Of a stretch of DNA of 64,000 nt, positions 49,411-60,365 are shown piece after piece. How positions within the stretch are numbered: the first letter of the stretch is position 1; every line of letters begins with the position of its first letter. The stretch comes from Capsicum annuum. Taxonomy: Eukaryota > Streptophyta > Magnoliopsida > Solanales > Solanaceae. The stretch spans positions 78,378,454 through 78,442,453 of the forward strand of contig NC_061122.1 of assembly GCF_002878395.1 (NCBI RefSeq), written 5' to 3'. Both the position numbers and the translations under genes were made by a program. Below the pieces are notes generated by a model, which did no database searches, was not told where the DNA came from, and worked only from the letters and a program-made list of their open reading frames with translations.

Positions 49411-50290
49411 CAAATAGACTTTGAAATATACCTTCTTCCAGATACTCAGCCCATGTCTATTTCTTGATACAAAATGGCTCCTGTAGAACTCAGAGAGTTA
49501 AAGGAATAGTTAAAATATCTCCTAGATAAGGGATTCATCAGACCTAGCATTTCCTCATAGGGCGCACCAGTCTTATTTGTACATAAGAAATATAGTTCCC
49601 TTAGCATATGTATAGACTACTGTCAGCTAAACAAAGTCATAGTCATGAATAAATACCCACTTTCTAGAATTGATGACTTGTTTGACCAACTTCAGGGTGC
49701 CAATTACTTTTCTAAGATAAACCTTAGATCATGTTATCATCAGCTCAGAATCAGAGAATGTAACATTCCAAAAACAACTTTCTGAACTCTGTATAGTCAC
49801 TTCGAGTTTCTAGTCATGTCCTTTGGTCTTACTAATACTCCAGTAGCTTTCATAGACTTAATGAATTGCGTGTTCAAATAGTACTTGGACATGTTCATTA
49901 TAGTCTTTATCGATGACATTCTTGTCTATTCCCGTAGTGAGAATGATCAACTCAAAATCGTACTTCAGACTCTCAGAACTCACCAGTTGTTCACCAAATT
50001 TAGTAAAAACAAATTTTAGCTAAGGTTAGTAGTGTTCCTTGGTCATATTGTTTTTGGTGATGGCATTAGAGTTGATTCTCAAAAGACCGAGGTAGTGAGA
50101 AACTGGCCTAGACCCATCTCTCCTTCAGATATCAGAAGTTTCTTAAGTTTAGCTGGCTATTACCATCAGTTTGTTAAAGGTTTTTCTTCTATTTCATCCC
50201 CCATGTCCAAATTGACTCAGAAGAAAGTCAAGTTTCAGTGGTCAGATTCCTGCAAGAAGAGTTTTCAGGAATTGAAGACTTGAATTACCT
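49411..50290 (+). pseudogene. A reverse transcriptase
   Basis: The order is [71 protein letters not shown]; then the catalytic box [10 protein letters not shown] (IDD codons 49909-49917); FLGHIVFGDGIRVDSQK; and AGYYHQFVKGFSSISSPMSK. These are the fingers, palm and thumb of a Ty3/gypsy RT. The IDD box is intact. Several TAG/TGA codons and a lost Trp/Arg codon near 49783 disable it. Confidence 0.93.
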
Positions 50291-50760
50291 CAGCCTCAGT
50301 TTTGACTCCACCTGATGGTTCAGATGGGTTTGTTATGTACTGTGATGTATCCAGAGTAGATTTGGGTTATGTTCTCATGTAGAGAGATAAGGTCATAGCC
50401 TACGCCTCCAGATAGCTTAAGCCCCATGAGAAAAATTACCCTACTCATGATCTCGAGTTAGCAGTTGTAGTATTTTCCTTAAAGATTTAGAGGTATTACT
50501 TTTATGGGGTGCATGTAGATGTGTTTGTAGACCATAAGAGCCTTCAGTATGTGTTCTCTCAGAAGGATTTAAATTTGTGTCAGAAAAGGTGGTTAGAGTT
50601 ATTGAAAAACAATAACATAAGTGTTCTTTATCATCCGATCAAGTCTAATATAGTAGATGATGCTCTTAGTAGACTGTCTATGGGTAGTGTTTCTCATGTT
50701 GAGGATGGTAAGAAGAAGTTAGCTCAGGAATTCATCAGCTTGCCTGACTAGGTGTCGCTT
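50291..50760 (+). pseudogene. A RNase H
   Basis: MYCDVSRVDLGYVLM contains the first catalytic Asp region, then VIAYASR, YPTHDLELAVVVFSLK with the Glu, and VFVDHKSLQYVFSQKDLN, RRWLELL-like and SNIVDDALSRL at the end. It degrades the RNA strand of the hybrid. Three stops are visible (after LM, R and KI). Confidence 0.88.
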
Positions 50761-50899
50761 AGTAAATTTAGTAGAAGGTAGTGTATGGGTGAAGAACAGT
50801 TCCGAATCCTCTCTAGTTTCCGAGGTAAAGGAAAAATAGGATAGAGATCCCAATTTTATTAAGCTGAAAGAGTAAGTCAGAGATCAGAGGGTAGAGTTT

Positions 50900-51800
50900 T
50901 TCTCCTAAGAGGGAGATGGTGTGTTGCGTTACCAGGGTCGGATATGTGTGCCAGGATTAGATGACTTGAGGCAATGAATTCTTGCAAAAGCTCATGGTGC
51001 GCGTTACTCTATTCATCCAGGGGACACTAAGATGTACCACTACTTACGGAAGATCTATTAGTAAAGTGGGATGAAGAGAGATATTGCAGAGTTTACAGCT
51101 AAGTGCTCTATATGTTAGCAAGTTAAGATTGAGCACCAAAAGCCTAGTAGTTCCATGCAGGAGTTCAGTATTCCCATATGGAAATGGAAAGAAGTGAACA
51201 TGGACTTTGTGACAAGTTTGCCTCGTACTCGTCGTCAGCATGATTCTATATAGGTTATCATAGACAGGATAACCAAATTAGCTTATTTTTTGCCAGTTCA
51301 TAACTCCTATTCAAGTGAGGACGACGTCAAACTCTATATAAGAGAGTTGGTCAGGTTACGTGGAGTTCGAGTGTCTATTATCTCAGATAGAGGAACCCAG
51401 TTTACCTCTCATTTATGGAAATCATTCCAAAAGGGTCTTAGTACCAAAGTTCATCTCAGTACATCCTTCACCCTCAGATAGATGGTCAAGAAGAAAGAAC
51501 CATATAGACTCTAGAAGATATGCTGAGAGCATGTGTTGTTGATTTTAAGGGTAGTTGGGATGACCACTTGCCTTTAATTGAGTTTGCATATAATAGCAGC
51601 TATCATTCCAGTATTCAGATGGCTCTATTTGAAGCTCTCTATGGTAGGAGATACAGATCTCTAATCGGTTGGTTTGAGGAAGGTGAGGCCACAGTAGTAG
51701 GTCATGACTTAGTTTTTGATGCATTAGAGAAGGTGTAGTTGACCAGAGAAAGGCTTAGGGAAACCCAAAGCCGATAGAAATAATACGCAGATATGATGAG
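50900..51800 (+). pseudogene. A integrase
   Basis: An HHCC zinc-binding part at 50990-51120 (YSIHPGDTKMYHYLRKIY and AKCSICQQ-like, the Gln now TAG) precedes the catalytic core with VNMDFVTSLP (first Asp), IISDRGTQFTSHLW (second Asp) and a later segment with AYNSSYHSSIQMALFEALYG. Joins element DNA to the chromosome. Two stops in the HHCC part and a frameshift around 51480 inactivate it. Confidence 0.92.
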
Positions 51801-52255
51801 AAAAGATCTTGAGTTTGAGATTGGTAATGTTGTGTTCTTGAAAATCTCTCCAATGAAAAGGGTGAAAAGGTTTAGCAAGAAGGGAAAGATCAGTCCCTGA
51901 TATATCGGTCCTTATAGAATTCTCAGTTGTTTTGGAAAGGTAGCTTACGAGCTCAAATTGTCTTAAAATATAGCTTCAGTACATCCAGTATTCCTCGTCT
52001 CCTTACAAAAGAAATACATTGATGACCCAGTAGTCATAGTTCTTTTAGAGAATGTAAATATTCAGAATGATCTTTCTTACGAATAGGTTCCAGTTTAGAT
52101 CCTTGATTATCAGATTCAGACTAAGGAACAAAAAAGTTCCCTAGGTCAAAGTTCTTTGGTAGAATCAGTCCGTTGAGGGAGCTACTGGGGAAGCAGAAAT
52201 AGATATGCAGACTAAGTACCCTCACCTCTTCTTCACAAACTCAGATCCAGCTTAA
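51800..52255 (+). pseudogene. A integrase C-terminus and chromodomain-like tail
   Basis: Reads a linker with DLEFEIGNVVFLKISPMKRV then KGKISP*YIGPYRIL (the GPF/Y-type module) and VAYELKLS, HPVFLVSLQKKYIDDP, and VLDYQIQTKEQ. It ends with YPHLF in a shifted frame and a stop at 52253-52255. In chromoviruses this tail targets insertion to heterochromatin. The chromodomain is too damaged to judge its binding residues. Confidence 0.75.
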
Positions 52256-52596
52256 GGTAACAGTCTTCCTTAGCTTTACCCAGTTCCATATCAGTTACTA
52301 TTATAAAGTTGGTACCCATTACTGTTGCATATTCAGTTATGCATTCATGAATCAGTTCAGACATGTACTCATGCATTAGATATGTATGTCAGTATGAAAA
52401 TTCAGCTTATCAGTAGCTTCAGTCATGAATTAGATATCTATCAGCATTTCTCAACTTAATCAGTCTACATAATTAGATATGCATTAGATATGTATCTAAT
52501 GCACTGATAAGCTTTAGTTAGTCTATCATCTTATCAGTCTACATGATTAATGTTCAATAGCTTCAGTCATGCATGAAATCTATTGGTGGAATGGTC
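52256..52596 (+). other. A 3' untranslated segment with ATTAGATATG repeats
   Basis: AT-rich DNA in which GCATTAGATATGTAT and TCAGTCATGCAT/TCAGTCATGAAT recur (about 52370-52580). It has no open frame. The polypurine tract and 3' LTR are not reached before the Athila-like LTR begins. Confidence 0.5.
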
Positions 52597-54155
52597 ACTC
52601 CCAAGATTTACCCTCAATCTGAAGAATGTGTGATCACTGTCAAATATAGTTGCCCAGCAAAAATTAGGGTTGAGTCCTAAGGGAATACATGGAATTGTCG
52701 CTCTTAACTATTGTAATCCACATGCAGAATTGGAAAAATAAATGGGGGGTTTTGCAGTGACTATCTCAAAAAAATAACTAGTATTAACTCTTGTTGTTAT
52801 TCAGTCATAGACCAACACAAGGGTTGAGTTCCCCATGTCTTCTAACTCAGTAAGCTTCTTGTTCTCAATCCAACTATACAACGATTGTGCATGTAGAGTT
52901 TGGTAGGATAGGTATCACCAACAGCCTCTCTACACTATTTGGTAAATTTCACTCATCTTCTCCTGGTCTCAGGGAGTCGCATTACTAACCCATACCTTAG
53001 ACCCCAGTTACAACTATCTCTTCTCGGTCTTAAGTTGATTAGATGGGTGTCAACTAGCTTAAAAAGATAGTACAAGTAAGCTTATTTCGACAATCAACCC
53101 CAAATCACCGTTGCAATTTTCTTTTCCCAATATCTACCTCTCTCTTGAGATCTTAGTAAATACATGTTGTATCCTGATGTGTGCACCTGTAATAAATCAA
53201 TCAAAGTGAAGTAAACCCCAATACATATAGGAACAATACTCTAGAAGGATTGTACATATGCTCTACTTCGTTAAGTAGCCAGGGTTCCTATAACCCTAGC
53301 TAAGGGAGATTAGCCGCTCATGCTTGTATAACGATTACAAGAATTCATATTTGAATAAATTCAACAATCACACAATAATCAACAATTGAAAAACACAAAA
53401 CTTTAACTTAGTTAACAACCAAAATCAATACAAAGTAATTCAAAGACAAAAGATGGATCTTACAATCAAATATATATGTTTGTGTATAAAGAGTGTGTAA
53501 CCTCAACTAAAAACACATAAAGGGTATTTATAGTTCATGAGGAAACTCAAAAAATGAAATCATGATCAAAAAGGGACAAAAAGAGTTGGTGTCCACTTAC
53601 TTGGGCCACACATGGTCTGCAAGTACCATATGTGGTCCGTATGTAGACCCAGGTAAGTGCCAAAAACTTTTCCTGCACTATTCAGTTTTTGAACTTTGGA
53701 CTTTTGGTACTTACCTTACCCATACGTGGTCCGCAAGTGCTATATGCGGTCCGGATGTAGACATAGGTAAGTGCTAGAAGTATTCCTTCAGCTCTTGTAC
53801 TCTCTAGATCTTCAATTCTAGTCTTTAACCTTAGTCACATACGGACCACAAGTGCTACATGCTGTCCACATGTAGACATAGGTAAGTGTCAGGTCTACAA
53901 ATTCTTACAACTAAGCTTCTGGACATCAACTTATGGTACATTTCACAAACACACTATACAAGCTATAAATGCCCAAAAATTGCTCAAGTAAGCAGCCAAA
54001 ACTCCATTTTTCATTTTTTTCTCTAACTTAGCATCCAAAACCTGGTTTCTTGAAAAGCATACCCAAAACACATCATATCTAACAAAACAACCTAAGAAAC
54101 TTGCATATTTTCATTATTTTAAGCATCGAAAGTGCGATATTTCTATAGTACATCA
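52597..54155 (-). repeat. Unit 1 3' LTR
   Basis: The right end is ACATCA at 54155, followed by ACACCCTCAACTTAG (antisense polypurine tract TTGAGGGTGT). The left end is inferred from the equivalent place in unit 2 and is uncertain by tens of bases. CAAATATAGTTGCCC and GGTTGAGTCC near 52640 correspond to CAATATATTTACCC and GGTTGAATCC near 60410. Confidence 0.75.
53580..53890. repeat. Motif cluster in unit 1 LTR (GTGGTCCGCAAGTGC)
   Basis: Three ~120-bp units, each with TACGTGGTCCGCAAGTGCTA, TATGCGGTCCG and ATGTAGACATAGGTAAGTGC. The plus-strand open frame across two units (53562-53777) is periodic because of them and is not a gene. Located about 265-575 bp from the LTR 5' end. Confidence 0.88.
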
Positions 54156-55745
54156 ACACCCTCAACTTAGAACCTTTGCATGTCCTCAGGCAATACTACA
54201 CAATAAAACAAAACAAAAGAAAACACAACACCTAACTAGGGGAGAATTTAAGCTATTCAAGACAGATAATCAATACTTTAGGATCAAACCATAATACCCT
54301 CTCCTATCTCAACCTTTCAACACTAATTGTATTTAACTATGAAGCATTACAATATAACACAATGAGATCAATATATAGCATGTATATATAAGTTACACTA
54401 CCCAAAATAAGTAAGCGGCTAGCAATATAATTCATAGTCCTCACACCAAAGGAGTCACACTCACTCATATGAAATAATGCATGTCAATACAGGGATAGTC
54501 AGGAGACACTCATACTCAAAAGAGAAGTTCCAATCAATGTACATCAAATACCAGAGGATTGCCCTTATTTTCTTTGCCTTAGCTTTTAAGATAGTCAAGC
54601 TAAGATCATTTTAGGACTTTATTCGGCTTGTAATGTAGGTTTGGGGTCTGTTTTGTTACATTTGGATATATCAAGTGACTAAGCCTTCTTGGCACTACAA
54701 CTACTTTTGGGGTCCACACTTAAACTATTTTATTTTTGTTTCACCCTTATTTATCCCTTTTTATTCTTTATTGCACATTTAGGTTGGATGTGGTGTTTAC
54801 TCTTTCTTTTTCACTTTCTTTTTCTTTTTCTTTTTCTTTTTCTTTTCTTTCTCTACTACACCCAGGCCTACTATTTTTCTCTCATTTTACCCTTCTACAT
54901 ACCCATTTTACATCACAGAATGCTATGATAGCCACTCTCAACTTAGGCGATTTTACTGAGTTGAGGTGCACAATGTCCAAGGAAAAATAGGACAAAACAA
55001 GTTATAGCAAAATAAAATGGGAAAGGGAAAGGTGTAATAAGAAAAATAGGCTATAAGGCTCAAACTTAGGGATTAAGGTATATGATTTACACTTGGAAGG
55101 TCATTTAGGCTAAAAGTGGACTAACATAAAAAAACGACCTATAATCCTTTCCTTACCAACTATCCTACCATCTAGGCAAGACTAACCAGGTAATTTCTGG
55201 ATTTAACACACAAAGGGAACTAAGTATCATCTCACATACACATGGAACAAAGTCAATACTACAAACTACTACATATTCGGTTTATGCAATTGTTAGCAAA
55301 TGATTATCATATCCCTAATCCTAATTCCCTAACAAGATCCATAATGTTCACATACATACACACACACACATATATATATTCACAGAGTTCTAAAATTTTG
55401 GTTGGGTATCATTTTTCTAAAAAATCAATCAAAAACATGACAACTGCCATAAATATTTAAAAATCTCCTAATTGCACAAAAACACACCACTATATGAAAC
55501 AAAACACGATACAACACAATTTTACCCTAGACATGTCAGTTCCACAACCAAACTGCAGCTGGCAGGAAAAACGCACGACAATAAAGACTCATAGGAGCAT
55601 GGTATACTCCACCTCTAACTAAAAGATTGTGCACTATCCCCAATGCACTAAAATAATATAAAATAGAGCGAATAAGGATATACCTGGGATGTACTAGGAG
55701 TTCGTGTACCTTGGGTTACCTATCAAGAAGTGCTTGAATTAACAT
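54156..55745 (-). other. Unit 1 3' untranslated region
   Basis: 1.6 kb with no coding domain. It matches 61915-63500 in order and wording, for example GGCACTACA then TTTTTGGGGTC, GATAGCCACTCTCAA and CTAGACATGTCAG. It includes a (TTTTTC)n run (54803-54850) and (CA)n(TA)n (55355-55380). A polypurine tract sits at 54156-54175 next to the LTR. Confidence 0.7.
54803..54852. repeat. (TTTTTC)n microsatellite
   Basis: CTTTCTTTTTCTTTTTCTTT runs for about 50 bp. The plus-strand open frames here are low-complexity and rejected as genes. Confidence 0.95.
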
Positions 55746-56930
55746 CATGGCACAACTTAGCTGCCTTGGCTGCTCAGACTTTACCAAGGCTATCTCATCA
55801 ATTACCTTCACTTCTTCATGATTCTTAAATAATGTTCCACATGATACCCATTCACTTTGAATGGGATATCACCATCTCTTTTTAGTTCTATAGCACTATA
55901 AGGGAATGCCCTAGCCACGATAAATGGTCCGGACCACCTAAACTTTAGCTTACCAGGAAACAAAGTCTAGAATTATACAACAACACCAACTCACCGGGTT
56001 TAAACACCTTTTTTGTCGATCTTTCTATCATGATATAGCTTTATTATTTCTTTGTATATGGTAGAGATCTTATAAGCACGGAGTCAAAATTCATCTAAAT
56101 TATTCACCTTGCTCAACCTCAAGTTTGTTGCATCACACCACTCAAAACTTAGCCTTATTAATGCCTATAGTGCCTTATGTTCAAGTACAACTGGCAAGTG
56201 GCATGCCTTGCCGTATATGAACTGATATGGGGAGGCACCTATAGGGGTCTTATAAGCTATTCTCTAGGACCACAATGCATCAACTAACTTCCTTGACCAG
56301 TCAGTCCTATTGGTATTCATATTTTTGGCCAATATGGACTTGATCTCTCTATTGGAGACCTCAACGTGTCCACTTGTGGGTGTTTCCACCTTATGATTTA
56401 CAGCATATTTATCAAGCAAGGCTTTGAAAAGTCGGTTGAAAAAAAGTGAGACTACCGTTGCTAATAATTGCATGTGAAGTGCTAAATTGACAAAAGATAT
56501 TTTTGTTCAGAAAGGTGATAACACTTCTAACTTCATCGTTTGGAAGCGCAACTACCTCTACCCATTTTGACACAGAGTCAAATATTACCAGAATGTATCT
56601 CATGCCATAAAAGCTCATGAATGGAACTATGAAATAAATCCTCCACACATCAAACAATTCCAACTCTAAAATAGGTGTCATGGGGAGTTTATGGCACCGT
56701 GAAATGTTGTCTTGATGCTGACATTAGTTACAGGCTTGCACAAAATCATAAGTATCCTTGTAAATTATAGGCCATCCATACTACGGAATTTTGTGGGTTG
56801 TGTGGGTACCACTATGATAACCCCCAACTAGTGAGGAATGACAAGCTTCCAGAATGCTCATCATCTCTACCTTTGGGACACATATTTAAATTACACCATC
56901 AGCACAAACCCTAAATAGATATGGCTCATT
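55746..56930 (-). pseudogene. Unit 1 integrase
   Basis: Minus strand from 56860: GGYHSGTHTTHKI (the HxxxH-type zinc part), FVQACN*CQHQ (CxxC), then ILELELFDVWRIYFI (first Asp region), FDSVSKWVEVVALPNDEVRS, AIISNGS (second Asp changed to Asn), and, after a frameshift near 56460, NREIKSILAKN with the Glu. The C-terminal region has [13 protein letters not shown] and KFRWSGPFIV and ends near 55750. The family is Athila-like. Asn for catalytic Asp and stops make it dead. Confidence 0.92.
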
Positions 56931-57615
56931 CCAAAAGAACTTCATCACCTCTTGAATAAATCTCTATCGCTGCTGGAAGGATAGGTCTTCTGAGACAAGA
57001 TCACTTGCCAAATAATTTGCAAAATCAACAAACCAGGGAATTAGGTCTTGAGATGCTGCCAAAACCCTCTCATCTGGAAGAGTGTCATCTATAATAAGAT
57101 CATCCCCTAATTTCTACATTTCCTCATCTTCAAGCATGGACAAGTGATCTGCAACTTGGTTTTTTGTGCCTTTTTAGTCCTTCACTTCAAAATCAAACAC
57201 TAGCAGCAAGAGAACCCAATGAACCAATCTCAATTTGGCATTTTTTTTGACATAAAGTACCTCAATACTACATAGTCAGTGTGACCTATGACCTTATTCC
57301 CAATCAAATAAGACCAAAAATTTTCAAAGGACAAAATCATCACAAGTAACTCCTGCTCTATAACTGTATAATTTTTTTGTGTGGGGTTTAAGGCCTTGCT
57401 GGCAAAATAGATAGGATGAAGGATTTTCTATCTTCTTTGGCCAAGGACAGCACCCAAGGACACTCTACTTACATCACATATGACCTCAAAAGGTGCATAC
57501 CAGTCAGTAGACATAATTATAGGTGCCAAAATCAACCGCTCGTTAAGGTATTTGAATGCCTTGAAACACACATCATCAAATACAAATTTTGCCTTTTTCT
57601 CTAAAATCTTACACA
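56931..57615 (-). pseudogene. Unit 1 RNase H
   Basis: The minus strand begins with APFEVICDVSRVSLGAVLGQ (first Asp; 57428-57616), and ends with LRLVHWVLLLLVFDFEVKD and NQVADHLSMLEDEE (about 57110-57230). Between them frames are broken. It removes RNA from the cDNA hybrid. The Tat/Athila-type linker to integrase that follows (DTLPDERVLAASQDLIPWF) is well preserved. Confidence 0.85.
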
Positions 57616-58400
57616 AAACATTTTCAATTTTAGAGAGTTCCTTGATGAACCTCCTATAAAAGTCTGCATGGCCCAGAAAACTTTATACCTCTGACTAAAA
57701 GTGGTGGTGGTAATTTTTTAACTACCTCAATCTTAACTTTGTCCACTTCAATACCATGTTTGGAGAACTTGTGCTCGAGAATAATACCTTTTTTCACCAT
57801 GAAGTGTCATTTTTTCTAATTCCACATCAAGTTGCATTCATCGTACATTTGCAGTGCGCTGGCCAAATGGGCCAAATAGTTATTGAATAAATCCCCAACC
57901 ACTGAAAAATCATCCATGAATACCTCTATCTTTTCCTATAGCATGTCAGAGAATATGTACATCATGCATATCTAGAAGGAGACAGGAGCATTACATAACC
58001 CAAACGATATTCTCTTAAACGCAAAAGTCCCATAGGGGTAGGTAAAAGTCATTTTTTCTTGGTCCTAGAAAGCAATAGTGATTTGATTATAACCCGAGTA
58101 GCCATTAAGAAAACAATACCAATCCCTAACTATTAGTCTATCCATCATATGATCCATGAAAGGCATAGGGTGTTCAGCTTCCTATAATCTATGCATACTC
58201 TCTAACCGATCACTAGTCTCATGGGCACTAGTTCAATCTTTTCATCGAGGGTCGCTATGATTTAACCCTTCTTTGGCATGCATTGAATCGGGCTAACCCA
58301 CTTTTTGTCTGCAATGGAGAAGACTACGTCAGTATCTAACTAATTGATTATTTCTTTCTTTACAACCTCTTATATAGGAGGGTTCGATCGTCGATGATGC
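57616..58400 (-). pseudogene. Unit 1 reverse transcriptase
   Basis: Minus strand: a KISFGLCNAPVSF-like block at about 57990-58030, then EKIEVFMDDFSVVGDLFN with the catalytic MDD (codons 57909-57917), LAHLASALQMYDECNLMWN, and KHGIEVDKVKIEVVKKLPPP near 57740. FMDDFSVVG is typical of Athila. Several stops are present, including *ICMMYIF before the palm. Confidence 0.9.
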
Positions 58401-59330
58401 TCAATATTTGGAATAATGTTTGGCTCAAGCAGTATATTCTGTGTACATATACCCTGTGGAATCCCTACAATATCTATAATGGTCCACCCAATAGCTCTCT
58501 TGAATTTCTATAACACAGATATTAAAGATTCCACCTGTGATTCTGCCAAATCTACTGCAATAATCACCGATAAGGTATTCTTGTCCTTCAAGAATACGTA
58601 CTACAAATAAGATGGGAGGACCTTTAATTCCAAACTAGTTGATCCTTAATAGATGGTTTTACAGGTAGTATAGTTCTATTCTGTATATAAAGATTCATCT
58701 TTTTAGGGGCATACGTGCAAGAACCTTTGCCTTGCAGTGCACTAGCGATCTCGTCATATTTTTCTACTCCATTACTCTCAAAATTCATAATTACAAATGT
58801 TAATACTTCAACACCTAATCTTTCCTTAATAGGCACATATTTTTCAACCATAGCGGTATTTATAATATCTATTACTACCATTACTCATATATCATCTGGC
58901 TGTTGTACTGTCATGTACATATCATAAGCTATTTTCTCATCATTTAGTTTAAAGGTATTTTTCTCCAAATCCATATCCATCAATACCCGACCAGTGGAAA
59001 AGAAGGGTCAACCCAATATAATCAGAGCTTGGGAATCCACTTCACAATCTAAAATCATAAAATCTATTTGGAATATGAAGGATGCCACCCTTACTTCTAC
59101 ATCATGCAAAATACGAACTGGCTCTTTTATAGATGAATCGGCCATTAGCAACTTTGCAAATGTAGGCTTGATTTCTCTTAACCCCAATACATTGTATATC
59201 ACTAGTGGTATTAAATTTATGCCCGCTCCCAATCGTGGAAGAGAAACCACACTACAATGGTGCACCTTATCTTTAGGCTCATTTGCAACCCATTTGTCAC
59301 TGTTATAACTCTCATAATCATCATCACTAC
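58401..59330 (-). pseudogene. Unit 1 protease and PR-RT linker
   Basis: The 59008-59556 open frame holds LPRLGAGINLIPLVIYNVLG where the family has a D.GAS active site; the Asp has been replaced, so the protease is inactive. It continues with LLMADSSIKEPVRILHDVEV and FMILDCEVDSQALIILG, normal for Athila-type PR. Downstream 58624-58881 encodes the linker with LGVEVLTFVIMNFESNGVEK and ALQGKGSCTYAPKKMNLYIQ. It is one of the longest undamaged frames in the window. Confidence 0.85.
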
Positions 59331-60365
59331 AAGTCAGCTTCTTAAACTCTACTTCAAGTTGCTCATCAGCAACAATATTATCTTTCTTTGGCTTATCATT
59401 AGTAGGTACAAAGTGATTGTCAAAACGGTCACCACTCCTAGTGTTAATAGCCAAATAATGAACAATGGTCAGAGAATTTTGCACTATGTCACTAGGAAGG
59501 GTACCAGGCTGCCTTTGATTCAAGGTGGCAAAAATCTTCCCAAACTGTTGCACCAACTATTTGATAGCAGTTGCATGAGATTCAACCTTCTAAGTTTACC
59601 CTAAAATGTCAGCCTTAAATTCATTAAGGCATGTTTCTTGACTCTCTTGACCCTACACCAGCTTATACAACATTTCTCCTATTTTTGAATCTGTATATCG
59701 TCTGCCAGGTGAAATGTACTTGTCCCCCTTCTCCTTGTAATCCTCTTTTTATCTCCAGTCACCGTACCTATCCCTATTATGGTCTCTATATTTGTCATAA
59801 TGATATCTCTAACCTCGATTTCCTTGTCCTTGGGCTTGAAAACTTGCCAACTCACAATGTAGATATTTTTCTTCCTCCTCTAACTCTAATTCATAAGATT
59901 TAGAGGATTAACCCTGTTCTTTTACTACCTATACCTTTTTAGAATTAATTATTGCAAACTACTTCATAAACATACCAATATTTTTCCTAAATAGCAAAAT
60001 CTTCTAGACTATGTACTCCTCAGCTACTTGAGTTTTCCACCCTTAGTTAGTTAGAGAGATCTAATCCATAATACTAGAAGCTATCACCCAGCATAATCTC
60101 ACAAAAGCTCCTCTAGATATGGTGTCTTCCATAGCTCTGGAACTTATGGTAGGGCTCTATAGAATATCTCCAATAAACTCGTCCTTGAAATCTAATGGTT
60201 GGGCACCATGCTTGGCTTCTTCTTAAACTTGAACCAGCCTTGTATAGAGATTCTGACTGTAGCTAGTTGAAATTATAAATCTCATACTTAAGTTTTAATA
60301 TCCTTCTTAAAGGAAAGAACCGATTCAAGAATTTCATGCGCAACTCATTCCATGTAGTGATTCAT
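59331..60365 (-). pseudogene. Unit 1 gag, cut by unit 2
   Basis: Minus strand from 60365: TTWNELRMKFLNRFFPLRRI, LYKAWFKFKKKPSMVPNH, IFYRALP and later a Gln/Ser-rich C-terminal part leading to FATLNQRQPGTLPSDIVQN (about 59510). This is the Athila/Tat-type capsid. The N-terminal end is lost exactly where unit 2's LTR starts. Frames shift at about 60200 and 59990. Confidence 0.82.

Larger units (their letters stand above)
45482..52596 (+). mobile_element. A: Ty3/gypsy chromovirus, 3' end missing
   Basis: A plus-strand element with 5' LTR 45482-47438, primer site 47442-47454 and a single gag-pol reading region 47661-52255, then 3' untranslated sequence to about 52596, where an Athila-like LTR begins. 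The 3' LTR is not in the window. The domain order gag, protease, RT, RNase H, integrase, chromodomain-like tail is that of chromoviruses, Tekay/Del-like by overall style. Stops are frequent, so it is inactive. It is the only element here with a recognisable full gag-pol of the kind that could mobilise N and H. Confidence 0.92.

Noticed and set aside
53562..53777. Plus-strand open frame with internal repeats (TYLGHTWSAS.ICGP)
   Set aside because: Periodicity comes from the LTR motif cluster; no start context or homologue, and it lies in an LTR.
54689..54990. Two hydrophobic open frames that could look like membrane proteins
   Set aside because: They span a (TTTTTC)n run in the untranslated region of a retroelement.
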